64,000 nt of DNA from Plectrocnemia conspersa (GCA_009617715.1 VTFK01000190.1:434001-498000), one strand, 5' to 3'; positions 1-13,439 are shown, numbered from the stretch's first letter. Notes: generated from the sequence alone by a model not told the origin. Translations and numbers: made by a program.

Positions 1-3000
1 CATGTTTGGATTTTAGCTTGTGATGAAAGGTGCCACTCTTATAAAATCGCTGACCTCCATCCTCAGGCTATAACCACGAAGCACTTGTCACTGCACCATT
101 ACCGCATGACGCAACATTATCCAAACAATCATTTGCTATGGAACGTGACAATGTTGGGTCGTGAAGTAGAGCTTGCAGAATCGTTCTAGAACACGTTCGT
201 CCCGGTTCCTGGGAATTGAAAGCTTTTACGAGCTTAACAACTAGATTTTTATTTAAAAATTATTGAATTCACAAAAGATACTCAAAAATAAAGTTGCATT
301 GTTCATAAAGCTCATCGATTGTTAGTCTTTCTTAATTATTTTTATATAGCAGTTTTAAACATTTATAATATATCAATCGTTGACTCCTAGAATTTTTTTT
401 GAATGAGCTTATTATAAAAATCGTATGGTCTTTCCATTTTATATCCATTATCACTTTTTCTTGCTTTATATTCAGGACACTATAACGTAATTTCCGTAAA
501 GCAAAGTAAGCTGCATATGAATTTCAGCAGTATTTTCTCCGTTCGTTCAAAAGAATCAGATCACTAAACTTTTAAACACACGGTGCAAGTACAACTTGAC
601 ACCGTGCTGCAATTTAACACCGGTGATCTCTGGTCTAAATATTACATTATATATAATCTAAAATATAAAAAAATATTTATTTATTTAAAAAAAAATTGGC
701 CCGCCCTGTATAAATAAATACGTTTGTGACAAGTTGGGCCGTGACACTATTGATTGTTTTAAGTACAATCTATTTATAATACATAAGAGAAAAAGAGATT
801 TCGTAACAACGTAATTACGATCGATGATTTGTTTACGATTCGATATCGATTATGGTATAACAACTTTTTTTGTCGCTGTAATGATTTATGTTTTACGTAT
901 GCTTTAATAAATTATTTTGCAACGTGCTTTGTAATTATGTATGTGTGTTATTTTATAGAATGTTGGCCGATTTTTTTATTATAAATATTGTCGAGCGGAA
1001 AGACCACACAGAAATGGACCATAAATAATACTTAAACTGCAATTATGATAATACGCATTATTTATGGTAAAGTGACAGTTAGGTCAGCCGTGCAATAGTA
1101 TTACTTTTATTTGTGGTAACTAAAATATTCTTAATAATGTTATAACATGCTTAATGGTTGCTATTGGTTTTCGGAACGAAGTTCATCAATATATCGTTTG
1201 ACTATTTTTTACCTTTTCGTTTGGAAATAATTATCCAACCCCTACTTCTTAAATTCTTTCACCTTACATTTTATTTATTCATATGAATTTATCAAAATGT
1301 TTTACTGTTTGTAATACAATTTAACGCTTCTATCGCTTCGTCCAACATAACATTTAATTTTTGTAAAGTTTTTGATGCAAAATTATTTTTCATTTTTCAT
1401 TCATAGCTTTGTGTAAAATAACACAAATAAATATGAAATTAATGTAGTCATGTCTCTTTTATTTTAAAGAATTTATATTTTTCTTTTATTTTGTAGATTA
1501 CAAATTAATATCAATCAGTGCTTTAATAATAGACGCGGGACAAAATAGAGCCGACAAAAATGCGCAGACAAAAGGGCGTAGCGGCAAAATAGGGCAATGA
1601 CAAAACAGCGCGACGCATATATAAAATAATAAAAAAACGAAAATATAAAAATTAAAAACTAAAATTATGTATACGGCAAATTCGATAAAACACGATATAA
1701 ATAAAAAATAAACATTTTTTTTAATTTATAAATTTAATTTTTGCTGTTTCTATGATTATTATTTTTAATTTAAGCAATTAATTAAGTTTTTAAAAATGTG
1801 AATAAAAAACAAATTATTTTTTTAAATTAAAGTAAACATTAACGATTGTAAATGAAGTACAGTTGAACATTTCACATCTGAATCGAAAAAAATAATGTTC
1901 AAGTTACAAATATTTAGAACTATATTAGTTGTTTTGTTCGGAATTACGTGCTTAGAAATTAATAAAAAGGGATGAAGTGAGGCGGAAAAATATACCGACC
2001 CCTTGTTAAATGGTTTTAACATAGAATGTCATAAAACGATTAAAAGCCGATGACTCACCGGATTTAGGCCACAAAGCGTTTAAAATTTCTGGATATGCAT
2101 AATCATTAAAAAAATATAAAAAGCGAGCGTTTCAGACGATGATGTAAGAATTGACCCAAGACTGTATTTAAAATTTTTGGTTTTGTATTATTAATATATA
2201 CATATTTGGCAATCTTATTGGGGTCCTCCGATTCCAAGGGCCCGCATGCGTTGCCTGCTCCCGTAGCATAGTAACTACGCCACTGCATATGTCATGAACA
2301 ATAAGAGTCAATCAATGTGACAAAAATTATTGTTCTGAGAGACGAATGTTTTTTTCATTAAAGGTAGCAAAAAACATTATATATGTGCTGCTAGAATAAA
2401 ATAATTTGTCTATACGCAACTTTTTAAGGAAACAAACCACGATTATAGAAACGTCAAAAACTATGCGGTTAACAATTAATTAAAATCTTCTGGTTTTAAA
2501 ATGTAAATGTTTATTTTCTGTTCTTTTACATGTAAAAATCGGTTCATTCATTAACATTTTATTTTCTGAGAAGCTCACAAAAATATTGATGAAGTTATTT
2601 TTAGTAATTTTGCATTGCTTTTAATGACAAAGGAGTGGTTATTTTTTTGGGTGCATTTTCTGTAATTATTTGCTATTTTTATGTCATTATAAAGTATTTT
2701 TTAGTCAAAAAATTAGTTGGGCAATTTTAACTTAAGGCTATTAATATCCTAAATTACCGTATTCATTTATAAACACTTTATCTATCTGACAGGTTAGCTA
2801 ACAAATTTGTAAAGTTCTTTTAGCCATTTTTCATTGCTTTTAGTGACAATGGAGCTGTCAAATTTTCCTGAGACGCATTTGCTGTTTTTGTAGCGTGCGA
2901 ACAATGTCTCATTATAGTCTTTATTACTCAAGAGCAAAGTTGGTCAATCCAACTTCGATATATAGGCTATCGATATCTTAAATGCTCCGATTTGGCATCA

Positions 3001-3985
3001 CATTCCAAAGCAACTGATTACATTAGATTTTATAACACCCAATTAAATCTTCGGTGTTAACATGTACATCATGTACTAATGAGCGAGAAACCGGCTAATG
3101 ACATGACAGGCCGGGCGTATCACTTTCGTACGAGATCAATTATAGCGTCAGCGTCCGTTTCCTTTTAACATACATTAAATGTCGCAACAGAAGAAGTAAG
3201 GCAAGGTAGCAGCCGACCATCACGGTCCGTCGATCATGCATTGAGATGACATTGCGGATCGTTCGCAAGTGTTACCACCACACGAGTGTCCTCCGGTTTC
3301 GTCACCCGAGAGGATCGATCGGTCCACTCTCACTTTTAAATGCCCCACTTTGACGGATATAGCGGCTGTTGCTGCGTCGTGATGCAACACTCTTGTTTTC
3401 CGATGATGGCGCCTTTTTATTTTTATCGAACCCATTCACGGTGCGCTATCGCAGAGGCGCATCAGACCGTTCAACCGCATTGGTTCAAAAACGTGTGAAC
3501 CATCAGTTTTTTTTTAATTGAAAGGAAATACTACCAGGGAAGCAAAATTAGTTTGTGTGGAGCATAGTGTGCCATCCATACTTCCATAAATTGATGTATT
3601 TAATTTTTTTCCGTGAGATATCCGAAAAGTAAAGATCAAGGTTAATAGAAATGTAAGCGATTTTTTACTAGATTGGAAACATTGCCGTTTCCGCTAGTTC
3701 GAGGTTTATTCAGTGATCCGTCTCTTTTATGAGAGAGAAGAAACTGCTAGTAAAATTCATCAATTTGTATCAATGGCAATGACGTCATATTGCTGCAATT
3801 TTAAAGCTGATGAAATAAAAAAAATACTTATATTTTTTTTTTGCTAGAAATAAGCGATCGATTTACTTCATTATTGGCAATAAGTGAACAGAACTACTCG
3901 ATATAAAACAGATACTAAAAATTAGGTAATCAGAAATTCTTTGCGCGTTGGGTGTTTTTTTTTATTATTTTTTAAATGTATCTGA
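1..3985. other. Gene-free A+T-rich stretch
   Basis: No convincing coding region. Short open frames here have no recognisable domains. Apart from the small tandem repeat at 1534-1616, the only compositional feature is a more G+C-rich, CpG-containing patch at about 3100-3470. That patch could be a regulatory or transcribed element, but no motif settles it. Confidence 0.5.
1534..1616. repeat. Degenerate short-period tandem repeat
   Basis: About five imperfect units of 14-16 bp follow each other. Each has a core like GACAAAA or GGCAAAA between short GC-rich joints such as GCGG, GCGC and GGGC. The units stand out from the surrounding A+T-rich DNA. No coding frame or flanking target duplication was recognised, and the class is unknown. 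Confidence 0.5.
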
Positions 3986-4125
3986 TACGCAACTAGGGAT
4001 TCCGAAGTCTCGGGTTTTTTCGATTCTCGGGACTCGAGACCCAAATTTTTAAAGTCCCGGGAATTCCCGGGACTCGAGACTTTGATTATTTTTCGAATAA
4101 TCATGAAAAAAAATGATGTTAAAAA

Positions 4126-4196
4126 ATTAACTTATTATTATTAACTTTTATTAACTTATTATTATTAACTTTAATTAATTTATTATTATTAACTTA
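4126..4196. repeat. Tandem repeat inside the hAT element
   Basis: About three imperfect copies of a 22-25-bp unit built on TTAACTTATTATTA lie next to one another within the 3' part (minus-strand sense) of the hAT element. This is a simple A+T-rich minisatellite. Confidence 0.7.
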
Positions 4197-4369
4197 TATT
4201 ATTTGTGTTATAGGTACGATAGGTAAAAAATTATTAAAACAATTTAAAAACCCTTTATTTGATATTTATTTAAATTTAATTTATTACAATTTCGTCGTCT
4301 CGTGAAGTTGTGCAGTTTTTTTTAATTTGAAAAGAGCAAAATTTCTTGGGCATATCTGGGTTAAAACGT

Positions 4370-4785
4370 TTACTTTTGTAAGGGAAAATATGTTTTTAAA
4401 AACACCAAGGCGTTTAATGATAAATCACATAGCCTGTTCCTGGTTTTTGTGGCAAATATTCCAGATGTAGAAAAAACTCTCTCGCTTTCTGTAGATGTTG
4501 GCTTAATTGTAAGCAATGATTTGAATAAAAGCTCTATATTCGGAGTTCGCTTGATAGTTGAATCTAATATCTGAAACTCCTTTTTAAAATTGAATTTTTT
4601 ATTTCTAGTAGTTGAAATATTTTGGTGGTTCGTGCGACAGAGTTGTGTTGATTTCAAATATTTTTTTTTAAAGGAAATTAACAATAATTTCGGAAGGAAA
4701 TTAACAATAAAGTGGCATCTCGACGACTTAGAGCTTCAACTGCCAGTTTTATAGGAGTGAGTACTTTACAAATATTTTACAATAC
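4370..4785 (-). pseudogene. hAT transposase C-terminal fragment (frameshifted)
   Basis: Two overlapping-frame fragments of a hAT transposase read on the minus strand inside the 3994-5086 element. The upstream fragment carries the conserved LAVEALSRRDATLL segment. The downstream 104-residue open frame carries the hAT C-terminal dimerisation region, with PTSTESERVFSTSG followed by a TKTRNRL segment and ending near a FLKTYFPL motif. A change of frame and a TAA stop separate them. Together they represent only roughly the last quarter of a normal transposase, so this is not a functional gene. Confidence 0.85.
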
Positions 4786-5094
4786 GTGAATGTTCGATTC
4801 ATTCCAAATTTGACCGATGCCAAGATCAATTAATGATTTTCTAATGCAATTTCGTAACTTTCAAAATCTCGAGATCATGGGTAATAAGGAATTCCACCTT
4901 GTCTTCATATCGAGACATAAATTAAGCTCGACATCAAATTCACTCTTTACATATTTTTATAAAATTGCACTTCGGAAAGTCTCGAGTCCCGGGTTATTAA
5001 TTTTTAAATTCCCGGGACTCGAGACAGCAAAAATTTTTTGAATTCTCGGGAATAAATTCCCGGGTTGTCTCGACACAGAATCCCTATACGCAAC

Positions 5095-6070
5095 GACCCA
5101 TGTGATTAAAAAATATTTTTTGCGCTACCTTTTATATACTTACGCAGATTTTAAAATACCAATGATTACATTTAAAAATATTTAAAAAACATTAAATTCG
5201 GAATTGATTTGTGAGTAAAATACTAAGTCAAGTAGTGGAACAGTAGCCTAAAAATAATTACATATATTCTATTTATTTTGGCATATTTATGTTAATTAGT
5301 GTGCCAATGATTTTTTAATAAAATAACACTCAATCAATCTTGTTCTTATTTATAAATAAAAAGCAAGTCTATACAAATAATAACCTGTAAACCCACACTT
5401 TTTTACTCTAGCTTATTTTACATGTCTCCCCCTATTTTGTTTAGTGCCAATTTAGCCCCTTCGTTTTTGGCGAATTTCCTGATTTCACCGTTCAGCGGAA
5501 ATTGTCATTAAAAATGAAACGACGAACGAGTGCCATAGCGAAATAACGACGTGACACTTTTATGGTTTCCGTCGATAAAATTTTATAAGTGACAGCGCTA
5601 CAAAACTTTACACCCGCGAGCTAAAACAAAACGCATTCGAGTACAAATTTATCGTGCGAATGTCTGCTCAATCAATTGTTCTCACGTGAAATGAGGCAAA
5701 TATATTTATATTTATAATAAAAAAGTAACATGAAATAATTTTGCTAGCCATATGTACCCACATATGTGTTCATTACACATAATAATTATTCAAATATCGA
5801 GATATCAGTACGACATTAACATAAAACCGTAAATTGTTGGGTGTTGTTCATGTTTAGTAATTGTATACCCATTGTCGATTTGTCTATCTGAGTACCAAAA
5901 GAGGTCTGTCAATTTCTCACAGAAATTATGGAGGCGGTTCGTTGTACATTTAGAAAACAATGAAGAGCAACGCCAGGGCAGGACAATAACATATACTAAA
6001 AAAAATATTTAATATAACAAATAACTTATTTTAATCTTTAATTATAAATAATTTAATATATAGTATCATC
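5095..6070. other. Gene-free A+T-rich stretch
   Basis: No coding region or repeat was recognised. A C-rich spot at 5427-5465 contains motifs (CCTATTTTGT, GTGCCAATTT) that look like the reverse complement of the units in the 1534-1616 tandem repeat. The link is weak. Confidence 0.35.
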
Positions 6071-6074
6071 AATC

Positions 6075-6352
6075 TTGTTCTTTAAATAATTCAATCAGCA
6101 CAATAGGATCATGTATCAGTGGGTGACTATAACACCTGAAAGATCGGAGTTCGAATCTCATGTTTTTTAATTTCAGATCGAAATTAGTGATTTATTATGA
6201 AATTATAATTCGAATCGATCATCACAAATAAGGTTTTATGCGTAAATATTGCTGTCCCATTACTTACTTAGTAGTTTTTGATTGTGTTTATCTCGTTTTA
6301 CCGCCTGTTATATTGCAATTAAAGATTCACAATAAAAATAAATCAATCTAGT
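6075..6352 (+). repeat. SINE family 2 copy (tRNA-derived, diverged)
   Basis: The start resembles a tRNA, with a B-box-like GAGTTCGAATCTC at about 6149. The body contains ATCATCACAAATAAGG and TTAGTAGTTTTTGATTGTGTTTA, and it ends in an ACAATAAAAATAAATCAA tail. The same order of motifs recurs at 58186-58490, which defines a dispersed family. Confidence 0.6.
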
Positions 6353-6670
6353 TATTAAAATTGTTCATATTAGGTTTAAGCTAGGAATTAATAGTTCTTG
6401 GTTAATTAGGTTGTTCATTTTTAAAATTACTCGTTGTCAATATTTAGCTTAAATTACAATTTTTATCAAGCCAAATTTATGACACAAATCAAAAAAATAT
6501 TTTGACACATTGTACATATTAAATACATCTAAAGCTTTGTTATATTCCAGATTAATATTAGTTTTTGAAATAGATTCTATACTCATTATCACGGAAGTAG
6601 CAGAATGCATTATATATAATAGATAAAATCTAGCTTAATTTTACGATAAAAAAATGTATAATATAATACA

Positions 6671-6975
6671 ATGACGGAATAGCGTAGTCCGTAACGTTTC
6701 AGACTAGTAACTCTGAGGTTGCGGGTTCGAGCCCTGGCAGCGGCACTCGAATTTTTATTTATAAAAAAATGCGGCCCCAGCTGTGCAGTGAAATCTATTG
6801 ATTATAAATTGTATAATATTATCCGATCCCCAGACTTTCAGTCTGGTGGTTAATAGTTACTTGTATGTATTCATTATGTCTGATTGACTTACTCAGTTGG
6901 TACAGATTTTCCCGTTATAACGCATTGGGCTTACGCCTGTCAGGTTACAATGGAATATTTAATAAAAATAAATTA
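6671..6975 (+). repeat. SINE family 1, copy A (full length, tRNA head)
   Basis: The head has an A-box-like TAGCGTAGTCCG and a B-box GGTTCGAGCCC about 40 bp later, the spacing of a Pol III internal promoter. A body follows, then a 3' tail with GCATTGGGCTTACGCCTGTC and AGGTTACA, ending in AATAAAAATAAA. Copies at 25497-25846 (+), 22310-22490 (-), 36727-37200 (-) and a head-only piece near 42535 show it is an interspersed repeat and not a tRNA gene. The tail resembles the 3' end of the LINE at 30395-31860, which suggests that LINE mobilises it. Confidence 0.8.
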
Positions 6976-8460
6976 ATTATTAATATTTTTTTATTAATAA
7001 GCATTAATCATAAAAAGAAAAATAATATATTATTATCTATTATGGCTTTCAAATCTGTAGAAAATATATCTTAATACAAAATCTTTTACTATTATATTAT
7101 AGCATTTATTAAATATATAAATCTGTTATAAATACATTTATTAATTATTTTTTTTGTGGCTAGCATATAAAATAAAATATATGTTACAAGGAAGCATTCT
7201 AAATTTGCGTAAGTGATAAATGTTTTTTTATGTTACCAAATTAATTAGTTCTGATCGTTCTGTAATAATATACTGATGAGTATTTTTTTTACGTTTTTAA
7301 CGTACTGAACTTTATCTTGATTATAAAATTATATTTTTACAAAAAAGTTTGATTTTAGTAATAATACTATGAACCAAAAAAAAATTTTTTTTGTGGCAAT
7401 AATGGTTTTATAAAATTGTATAAAAAAATATTAAAATCTAAAGCATATTCTTTACATCACATCTTGCTGTAAAGACTATGCTCTGCTGTAAAATGCAACT
7501 GTTTTTATAGAAAACAATGTTTACCTATTCTTGATAATATGGTTTGACACTAAAATAAAATCAAGGGACAAGTATACTATTCGATATTTAAATACTTGAA
7601 AATATTTAATAACTTTATTAAAATATAACACTAGATAAACATGTTTAAATAAGTAACACCACCATTTATAGGGTGTAATTTGGGTCGGGTGCGGAATATA
7701 ACACAAGAACCAAACTATGAAAATAATATTTATATTGTAATTAATTCTGCATTATTGCATTTTATGTATCAATTGTATATGTCGATTTTTTAATTAATCG
7801 ATATACTGAATTTGTTTTATTTGACATCTAATCAATGTTATATAAATTTATACAATTGAAAAAATGTTTAATATTAGATACGTCAGAGTATCACGATTGG
7901 TAATATCTGACGTGTCATTACGGTTCGCATGTCTCGTGGGAAAAAATGAACGCATAATTTTATAACGCCGCATTTTATGGTTTTTAACATAAACGCCGCT
8001 CGGCCACAAAAAGGGCTGAAATTATTTACCTACAACAATTTTAATACAACCATTACGCAATATAAAGACTGCGGCATTATTGATTACTGAATTTTAATTA
8101 TTGAGTTTCGAGGAATGACGCTTTTCGTGACGTCCGTCATTAATTAAGCGACAGGGTGTACAAGAAGAAAATAATTCGTAATCTGAGTTGGAAAAGTCTA
8201 AAGGTATAAAGGCTAGTTTCGGCGAGATTCGTAAATTCACCCCATGTCGAAATAAAGCACGCACCCCACACCCTGAGCCGCGGCACCCCTTGGAACATTA
8301 GAGTCGTAAAATGCGTCATATCCTATTTTTAGAGAGACTTTCCTTACGGCAATTGTGCTGCTTCAAACTAAGCTAACATATATATAAGTACACATATACT
8401 AAGTCTAGTGTATATTTTATATTGTTAAAATAATATATAATTTATTTTTTATTCTTTCAG
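6976..8460. other. Gene-free A+T-rich stretch
   Basis: No gene recognised. A short imperfect hairpin (arms around GATACGTCAGA and TCTGACGTGTC) lies at about 7879-7913. A slightly more G+C-rich patch lies at 7915-8340. The last bases run into a polypyrimidine tract and AG acceptor before the candidate exon at 8461. Confidence 0.4.
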
Positions 8461-8501
8461 AAACATCAACACAAGCAGCAAATGACACCAATAGATTAAT
8501 G
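8461..8501 (+). other. Candidate 41-nt exon with strong splice sites
   Basis: A pyrimidine-rich tract ending TTCTTTCAG directly precedes this segment and a consensus GTAAGT donor directly follows it. One of the three frames is open across the segment (TSTQAANDTNRLM); the other two contain stops. It is on the same strand as the mir-263b hairpin and the RASSF gene downstream. It could be a 5' untranslated exon of that gene or a small exon of an unrelated gene with a long intron. If spliced to 42673, its terminal ATG would open a short out-of-frame upstream ORF that overlaps the RASSF start. No protein family was recognised. Confidence 0.4.
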
Positions 8502-8863
8502 GTAAGTAAAATATTTATATACACATTCATAATATTTAAATACTTTTTTTAATTTTTATTCATATGTTTTTATATTGTTTTGTTTTATAAAAGCAGACAA
8601 TTTTAAATACACTACGCTTTATATACTTAAACTAATATTATGCAATCAAAAAATATTTGAGATAATATTGATGCTTATATTTTAAAATTATTTATCACGC
8701 GTTTATAAAAAGATAATAAATTATAAATTCAATAGGCAGACACTAAGAACTTAATAGATATATTAACAGAATTAATTTAAAATTATTAACTAAAATATGT
8801 AACATAAAATTTTATTATTTCAGTAAACATACTATTTAGTTAAGTACATGCTTGTCGCATTTC

Positions 8864-8887
8864 ACGTACGCATTATAATGCGTACGT
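8864..8887. repeat. Perfect 24-bp palindrome
   Basis: ACGTACGCATTA is followed directly by its reverse complement with no spacer. Function unknown. Confidence 0.8.
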
Positions 8888-11492
8888 TTTAAAATTAAAT
8901 ACATATTTACTTTAACTTAATATATTATGCATTATTATGTGGTTAAAAAGTTTATTACACTAATTAAGATTAATTAACTTTAATTTAAATCTCATTGCCC
9001 TCGTTTGTCGCTTTTTAGAGGCCAATTATTGTTAATATTATTTTACAATTAATTTAAATTGCACGCAGTACTTTGAAATGTGTTAATAAAAAGTGAAACT
9101 TTATAGCTCGTCATTGAGCGTATAATATAAAACATAATAGCTTTATTAGCATAACGTTTCTACATACATAAAACTATTTTAATTGGTCGATCTTTTCGCG
9201 CTGTGCAATTATATAGCGTGCCGGCATCGAATCTATAAAAAGGAAAAGTTCGTTTTGTACCTTATCCGATAATTCCCCAGACATCAAACGAACGAACGAA
9301 GAAGGGTAAGGGTTGAAAATCAACCGGCAGTTCGGGGGTGGGTTCGGTGAATTAATGGCGATCGCGATTGTTTCCTTGATCGATACCCTGCCCTGTCAAA
9401 CCAAACTATACACCCTTACCAAGAATTGCTTTCATAAATTATAAAGTGGTAAACATACGTGTCTGTTGATTTTCATTATCGCACAACCCATACCGATCGA
9501 CGGACGTTGAAAAATAACATATAAGCGCTGACGTTAATTAAAAAAAATACATATTTTTTTATCGCGCCTCTTTATGTTCGAGGGCGTTAAATTCTAAAAT
9601 ATCTTTTTTTAAATCTGAAGCTTGTGTGTGTACGTTTCGAGGGTTATAAGGGATAGTTTAAAATCGCTACGAAAGTCGACGTCGTTACCTCACCATAGTA
9701 ACGGCTGCTAAACAAATCGACTAAGCACGCGAGCTACCCCCCAAAACCACCCCCGGACATGCCACACAGTCTGGACCCTCACGCTATATCGCCATCTACG
9801 GACTGAGCGATAATAGCCCCGAATAATTTTATACATAGTCGGCTACATAGAACAAAATGTCGAGTCACTGAATAAAAAAATATATGATAATACACAAAAT
9901 AAAGCATTAAATTGAAAATTTTGTGTGCTTCGATTTATTAAAATAAATACTGCTTTAATGCTTAACGTGACGGCGGCAAACTAGTTTGATAAAAAATAAT
10001 CGCTTACTTTATCATGCAAATAAAGGATGTATAAATTATGCATTGTAAATACATACATGTAATAAATGATCTAAAATTACGGTTATTATAGCAAAAGTTC
10101 ATTGAAAAAATATGCATAAATAAATTGCATTTCAAAAGGTTATCTACGATATTATCAACTGAAATATTGTTAATATTGTATTTTAATATTTTAAGGTTAA
10201 TAAAAAAATATGTAGATTTAATCTTAAATTGGCTAAATGCAACTTAAGCTGGTTTTTATATAATTACTTACTTTACTTTTAAGTGTGGCGCCATGGCCGC
10301 TCGAGCAAGATTCTATCATCATCATTTCTGACTAACATTTTATCCTCACAGTGTAGTCGTGGTCTTCCGACTTTATTTATGCTACATATCATGACTATTT
10401 TAAGAGTTACTAACAGCGTTTGAAATTTTTTTCTGTTCATCACCTCATTGATATTATTTATAATTTGCATTATTCACTTTCATTGGATTTGTATACTAAT
10501 ATCATTGACCCTAAAATTAATAGAAATTAACCACAATTTCTTAATGCTACATATTATGTTCAATTTTTGCTTTCACGCTTTTGGGATTCAAAGTTACTAA
10601 TAGCGACTTAAAATGGTTTCCTTCATTAAATATCAATGACAAACACACGAGAGTAATAAAAATCAACCATGATTTTCCCATATTTATTACGATTAAAATT
10701 TTTTTAGTCTATTATATAATCTGATATTTATATTTGCAAATATAACTTATGTTCTGCAATAGTATTTTTGTATGACGTGATGATAGTTTTATATTTTATT
10801 GTATCTTGTATAGATCAGAAAAAATGTGTTTCTGTACAACAATATAATAAAAAATATCATACGCAACAAAAAACACATAAAAACAGCAGTATTCAGGAAA
10901 ATATATATGATTCACTTACATATAAATATGCTCTGCTAAAATTTTAATATTTTTGATAAACAGTTAAGAATCAATAAATCACATAATTGAAGTTTTATTA
11001 CGATGCACTATATTTTTAATGTAATTTATTAGATTTTACGGATTAAAATCAAGCGATAATATATACGCATATATGTATTTATAAAAAAATATAGAACACA
11101 TCTAAAATTTATTATTAGATTACTTTTTTATACTATAAGATATTATAAAGTTTGGCAATAATGGCAGGATAATGTGCAAAACTTTTAATAGGTAATCATT
11201 GCCTTTTGCTGTATTAAAAATATTTTAAATACATAGGTTTATCGGTATAAGTTTTTTGATCCTTACTACATACTGCTATTTTTAAACGAAATAATATGAA
11301 TTTATAATAACTGACAATGTTAAATTTAAAATAAAGTTAAATAAAATTGTGTAATAAGAATGTCTTAATAGTAAATATTTTACATTCTTAATCAAATAAA
11401 AAATAGCTCATGAAACGATATTAAGTCACTTTTATTTTACAAATGACTTATATCGTTTCTGCGAATATATTACACACAAAGTCTTATGTACG

Positions 11493-11519
11493 ATGTGTCG
11501 GTGCTAGGCACCGACACAT
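11493..11519. repeat. Inverted repeat, 12-bp arms, 3-nt spacer
   Basis: Arm ATGTGTCGGTGC, spacer TAG, then the exact reverse complement. It is G+C-rich in an A+T-rich background. There is no T tract or coding context. Confidence 0.8.
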
Positions 11520-13439
11520 TGATTAATATTTTCCTCGAATTGTATCGTGTACTTATTGTACGAAAAACCTTATATAGCCAACTTTCTGACTAACTAGTAA
11601 TAAATAAAAAATACTTTTGAACCACCCCTCTTTTTGTGGGGAAATTTTCCACACACCATTTTTCTTGCGTGAATCAAAAGGCTGAAAAGGCTCGATGTCG
11701 ATTTGCCTTATATAGAAATATTCAATTTAGATCCCTATCGCAAAATTCGTCCACAGAGAAACACACGTGTCCGACATGATTTGTTGGGGGGTGGCTCTGT
11801 GGTGGTTGTCCGCTCGGAAAAGTGGAAAAATTACCGCAGGCCACATTAAACAGTTATTATGGATGTAAATCTACGAAAGCACCTAAATAAAAATCGCAGA
11901 AAACGGAAGCGGACTTCCGTGGAAATTACCATGCGGCGCCACGAAGGGGTGGGGTTAATCCATAATATTTTTTTCACCCCCCGACGCAAGCTCACGAAAA
12001 GCTACGAACGCGTTGTGATTAATAATCGTAATGACAATATATAATACCCACTCACATGATTACCCATATATTATGGCGTATTTTATTCCTATCGCTAAAT
12101 CTAATGTGTATTATACGCATTTTTATCATTGATCATGTGATATAATATACTGTATGATACTCATGATAGATCGCTTGACCTCTCGTTACCTTAAAATAAA
12201 TTATAATATTATTGAATCGTAAGAGCTAATATCATTTATGTAGAAATTGTACAGAATCCATATTTCTTATTTATTTAAAATATTACAATAAATAAAATAA
12301 AAATGTTTTTTCATCTTATTATAAAAATGAGACAATTCGATTTACGCTGACTTTATTAGGAAATAATTTTAATCGTTTCATTTTTAAAAGAACGGGTAAA
12401 ATTAATAATTTTTTTAACACTAAAATATTATTTAATAAATAACATTTTAATTGTTTATAATTAATATTTTTATATCAGAAAATACTTAATTATTTTTAAG
12501 ACCCAAAAATACGTTCTTATAAAAATATATTATTTAATATTTTTCATCACAGCTATAAGTGAAACTGGTAATTTAAGAATGCTACTAAGTAAACATTAAA
12601 TTCAATGAGATTTTTAAAATTATTAAATTAAATGCTATAAATAAAGCTAGTTAATCTTAAAATGATAAAAGTTAAAAAAAAAAATCAATTAATATAAAAT
12701 CGATACAAAAAAATATTTTATTTGTTATGTAATGTTTTTCGTCATATTAATTTTAATTTTTTTACAGCTACGAATGAGGCTAGTTAATATAAGAATGATT
12801 GAAATTAATTAAAATGAATATTACAATAAATAAATAAAGTCGTAACGAAAAATTTACGTTCTTTTAAAAACATTTTTTGTCATAGTCAATTTTAACGGTT
12901 TTTTACGGTAACGCATGACACAATTACACCTGGTTAATCTAAGAATGTATCACTTATGACTAAAATATTTCATTCTGCGCATGACGGTAGATTGCCAACT
13001 TTAAGTAAGTCAGTCGCACCATGTCATTGGTTCGGACTGCACGTCTTTTCAAGTTTTTTATCAACCCTCTGTTGCCAGATGGACTGAATAAATAACTTAC
13101 ATTCACCTATGATGTAAAACATATTATATCCACCGGTGAATAAAATATGGCAAGTATAACATTTCCAATAAACATAAAGAGCATTTTTGTGCGCGGCTAG
13201 TAGTACATTCTTAGAGCAACTAGAGTTTGTTTGTATGTATTTTGAGTTTAAAATATATTTTATTTATTTTTGTAATAAGTTTCTGATATGAAATCTTATT
13301 TTAGCCATTTAAATCATATTTTATTTCAGGCTTTTTCCAGTGTTTTTAAACATTAAATAATTATAAATTTAAATTAAGAGCTCAAAACTCAGCTGTAAAA
13401 TATTTAAAAATGTACCATTTATATCAATTGTTTAATTCT

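Larger units (their letters stand above)
3994..5086 (-). mobile_element. hAT transposon, deleted and defective, with perfect 8-bp TSD
   Basis: The element begins TAGGGATTC and ends GAATCCCTA as inverted termini, with further C/G-rich CTCGGGACTCGAGAC-type motifs repeated inversely inside both ends. It is flanked by an exact 8-bp duplication, TACGCAAC, at 3986-3993 and 5087-5094, the signature of hAT superfamily transposases. The minus strand holds only the C-terminal part of a transposase in two frames. One piece around 4690-4785 reads VLTPIKLAVEALSRRDATLL. The next (4370-4684) contains the hAT dimerisation motif with PTSTESERVFSTSG. The first piece contains an in-frame stop and the N-terminal BED and catalytic parts are missing, so it is non-autonomous. 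A tandem TAACTTATTATTAT-like array lies inside at about 4126-4196. Confidence 0.9.

Noticed and set aside
6671..6760. tRNA gene (A box, B box and cloverleaf-like spacing)
   Set aside because: The same sequence recurs with a common body and A-rich tail at 25497 and partly at 42535, so it is a tRNA-derived SINE head.
10279..10470. Minus-strand open frame with GRPRLHCEDK, reminiscent of a LINE-encoded C-terminus
   Set aside because: Only one short motif is suggestive, and no neighbouring reverse-transcriptase or endonuclease motifs are seen.
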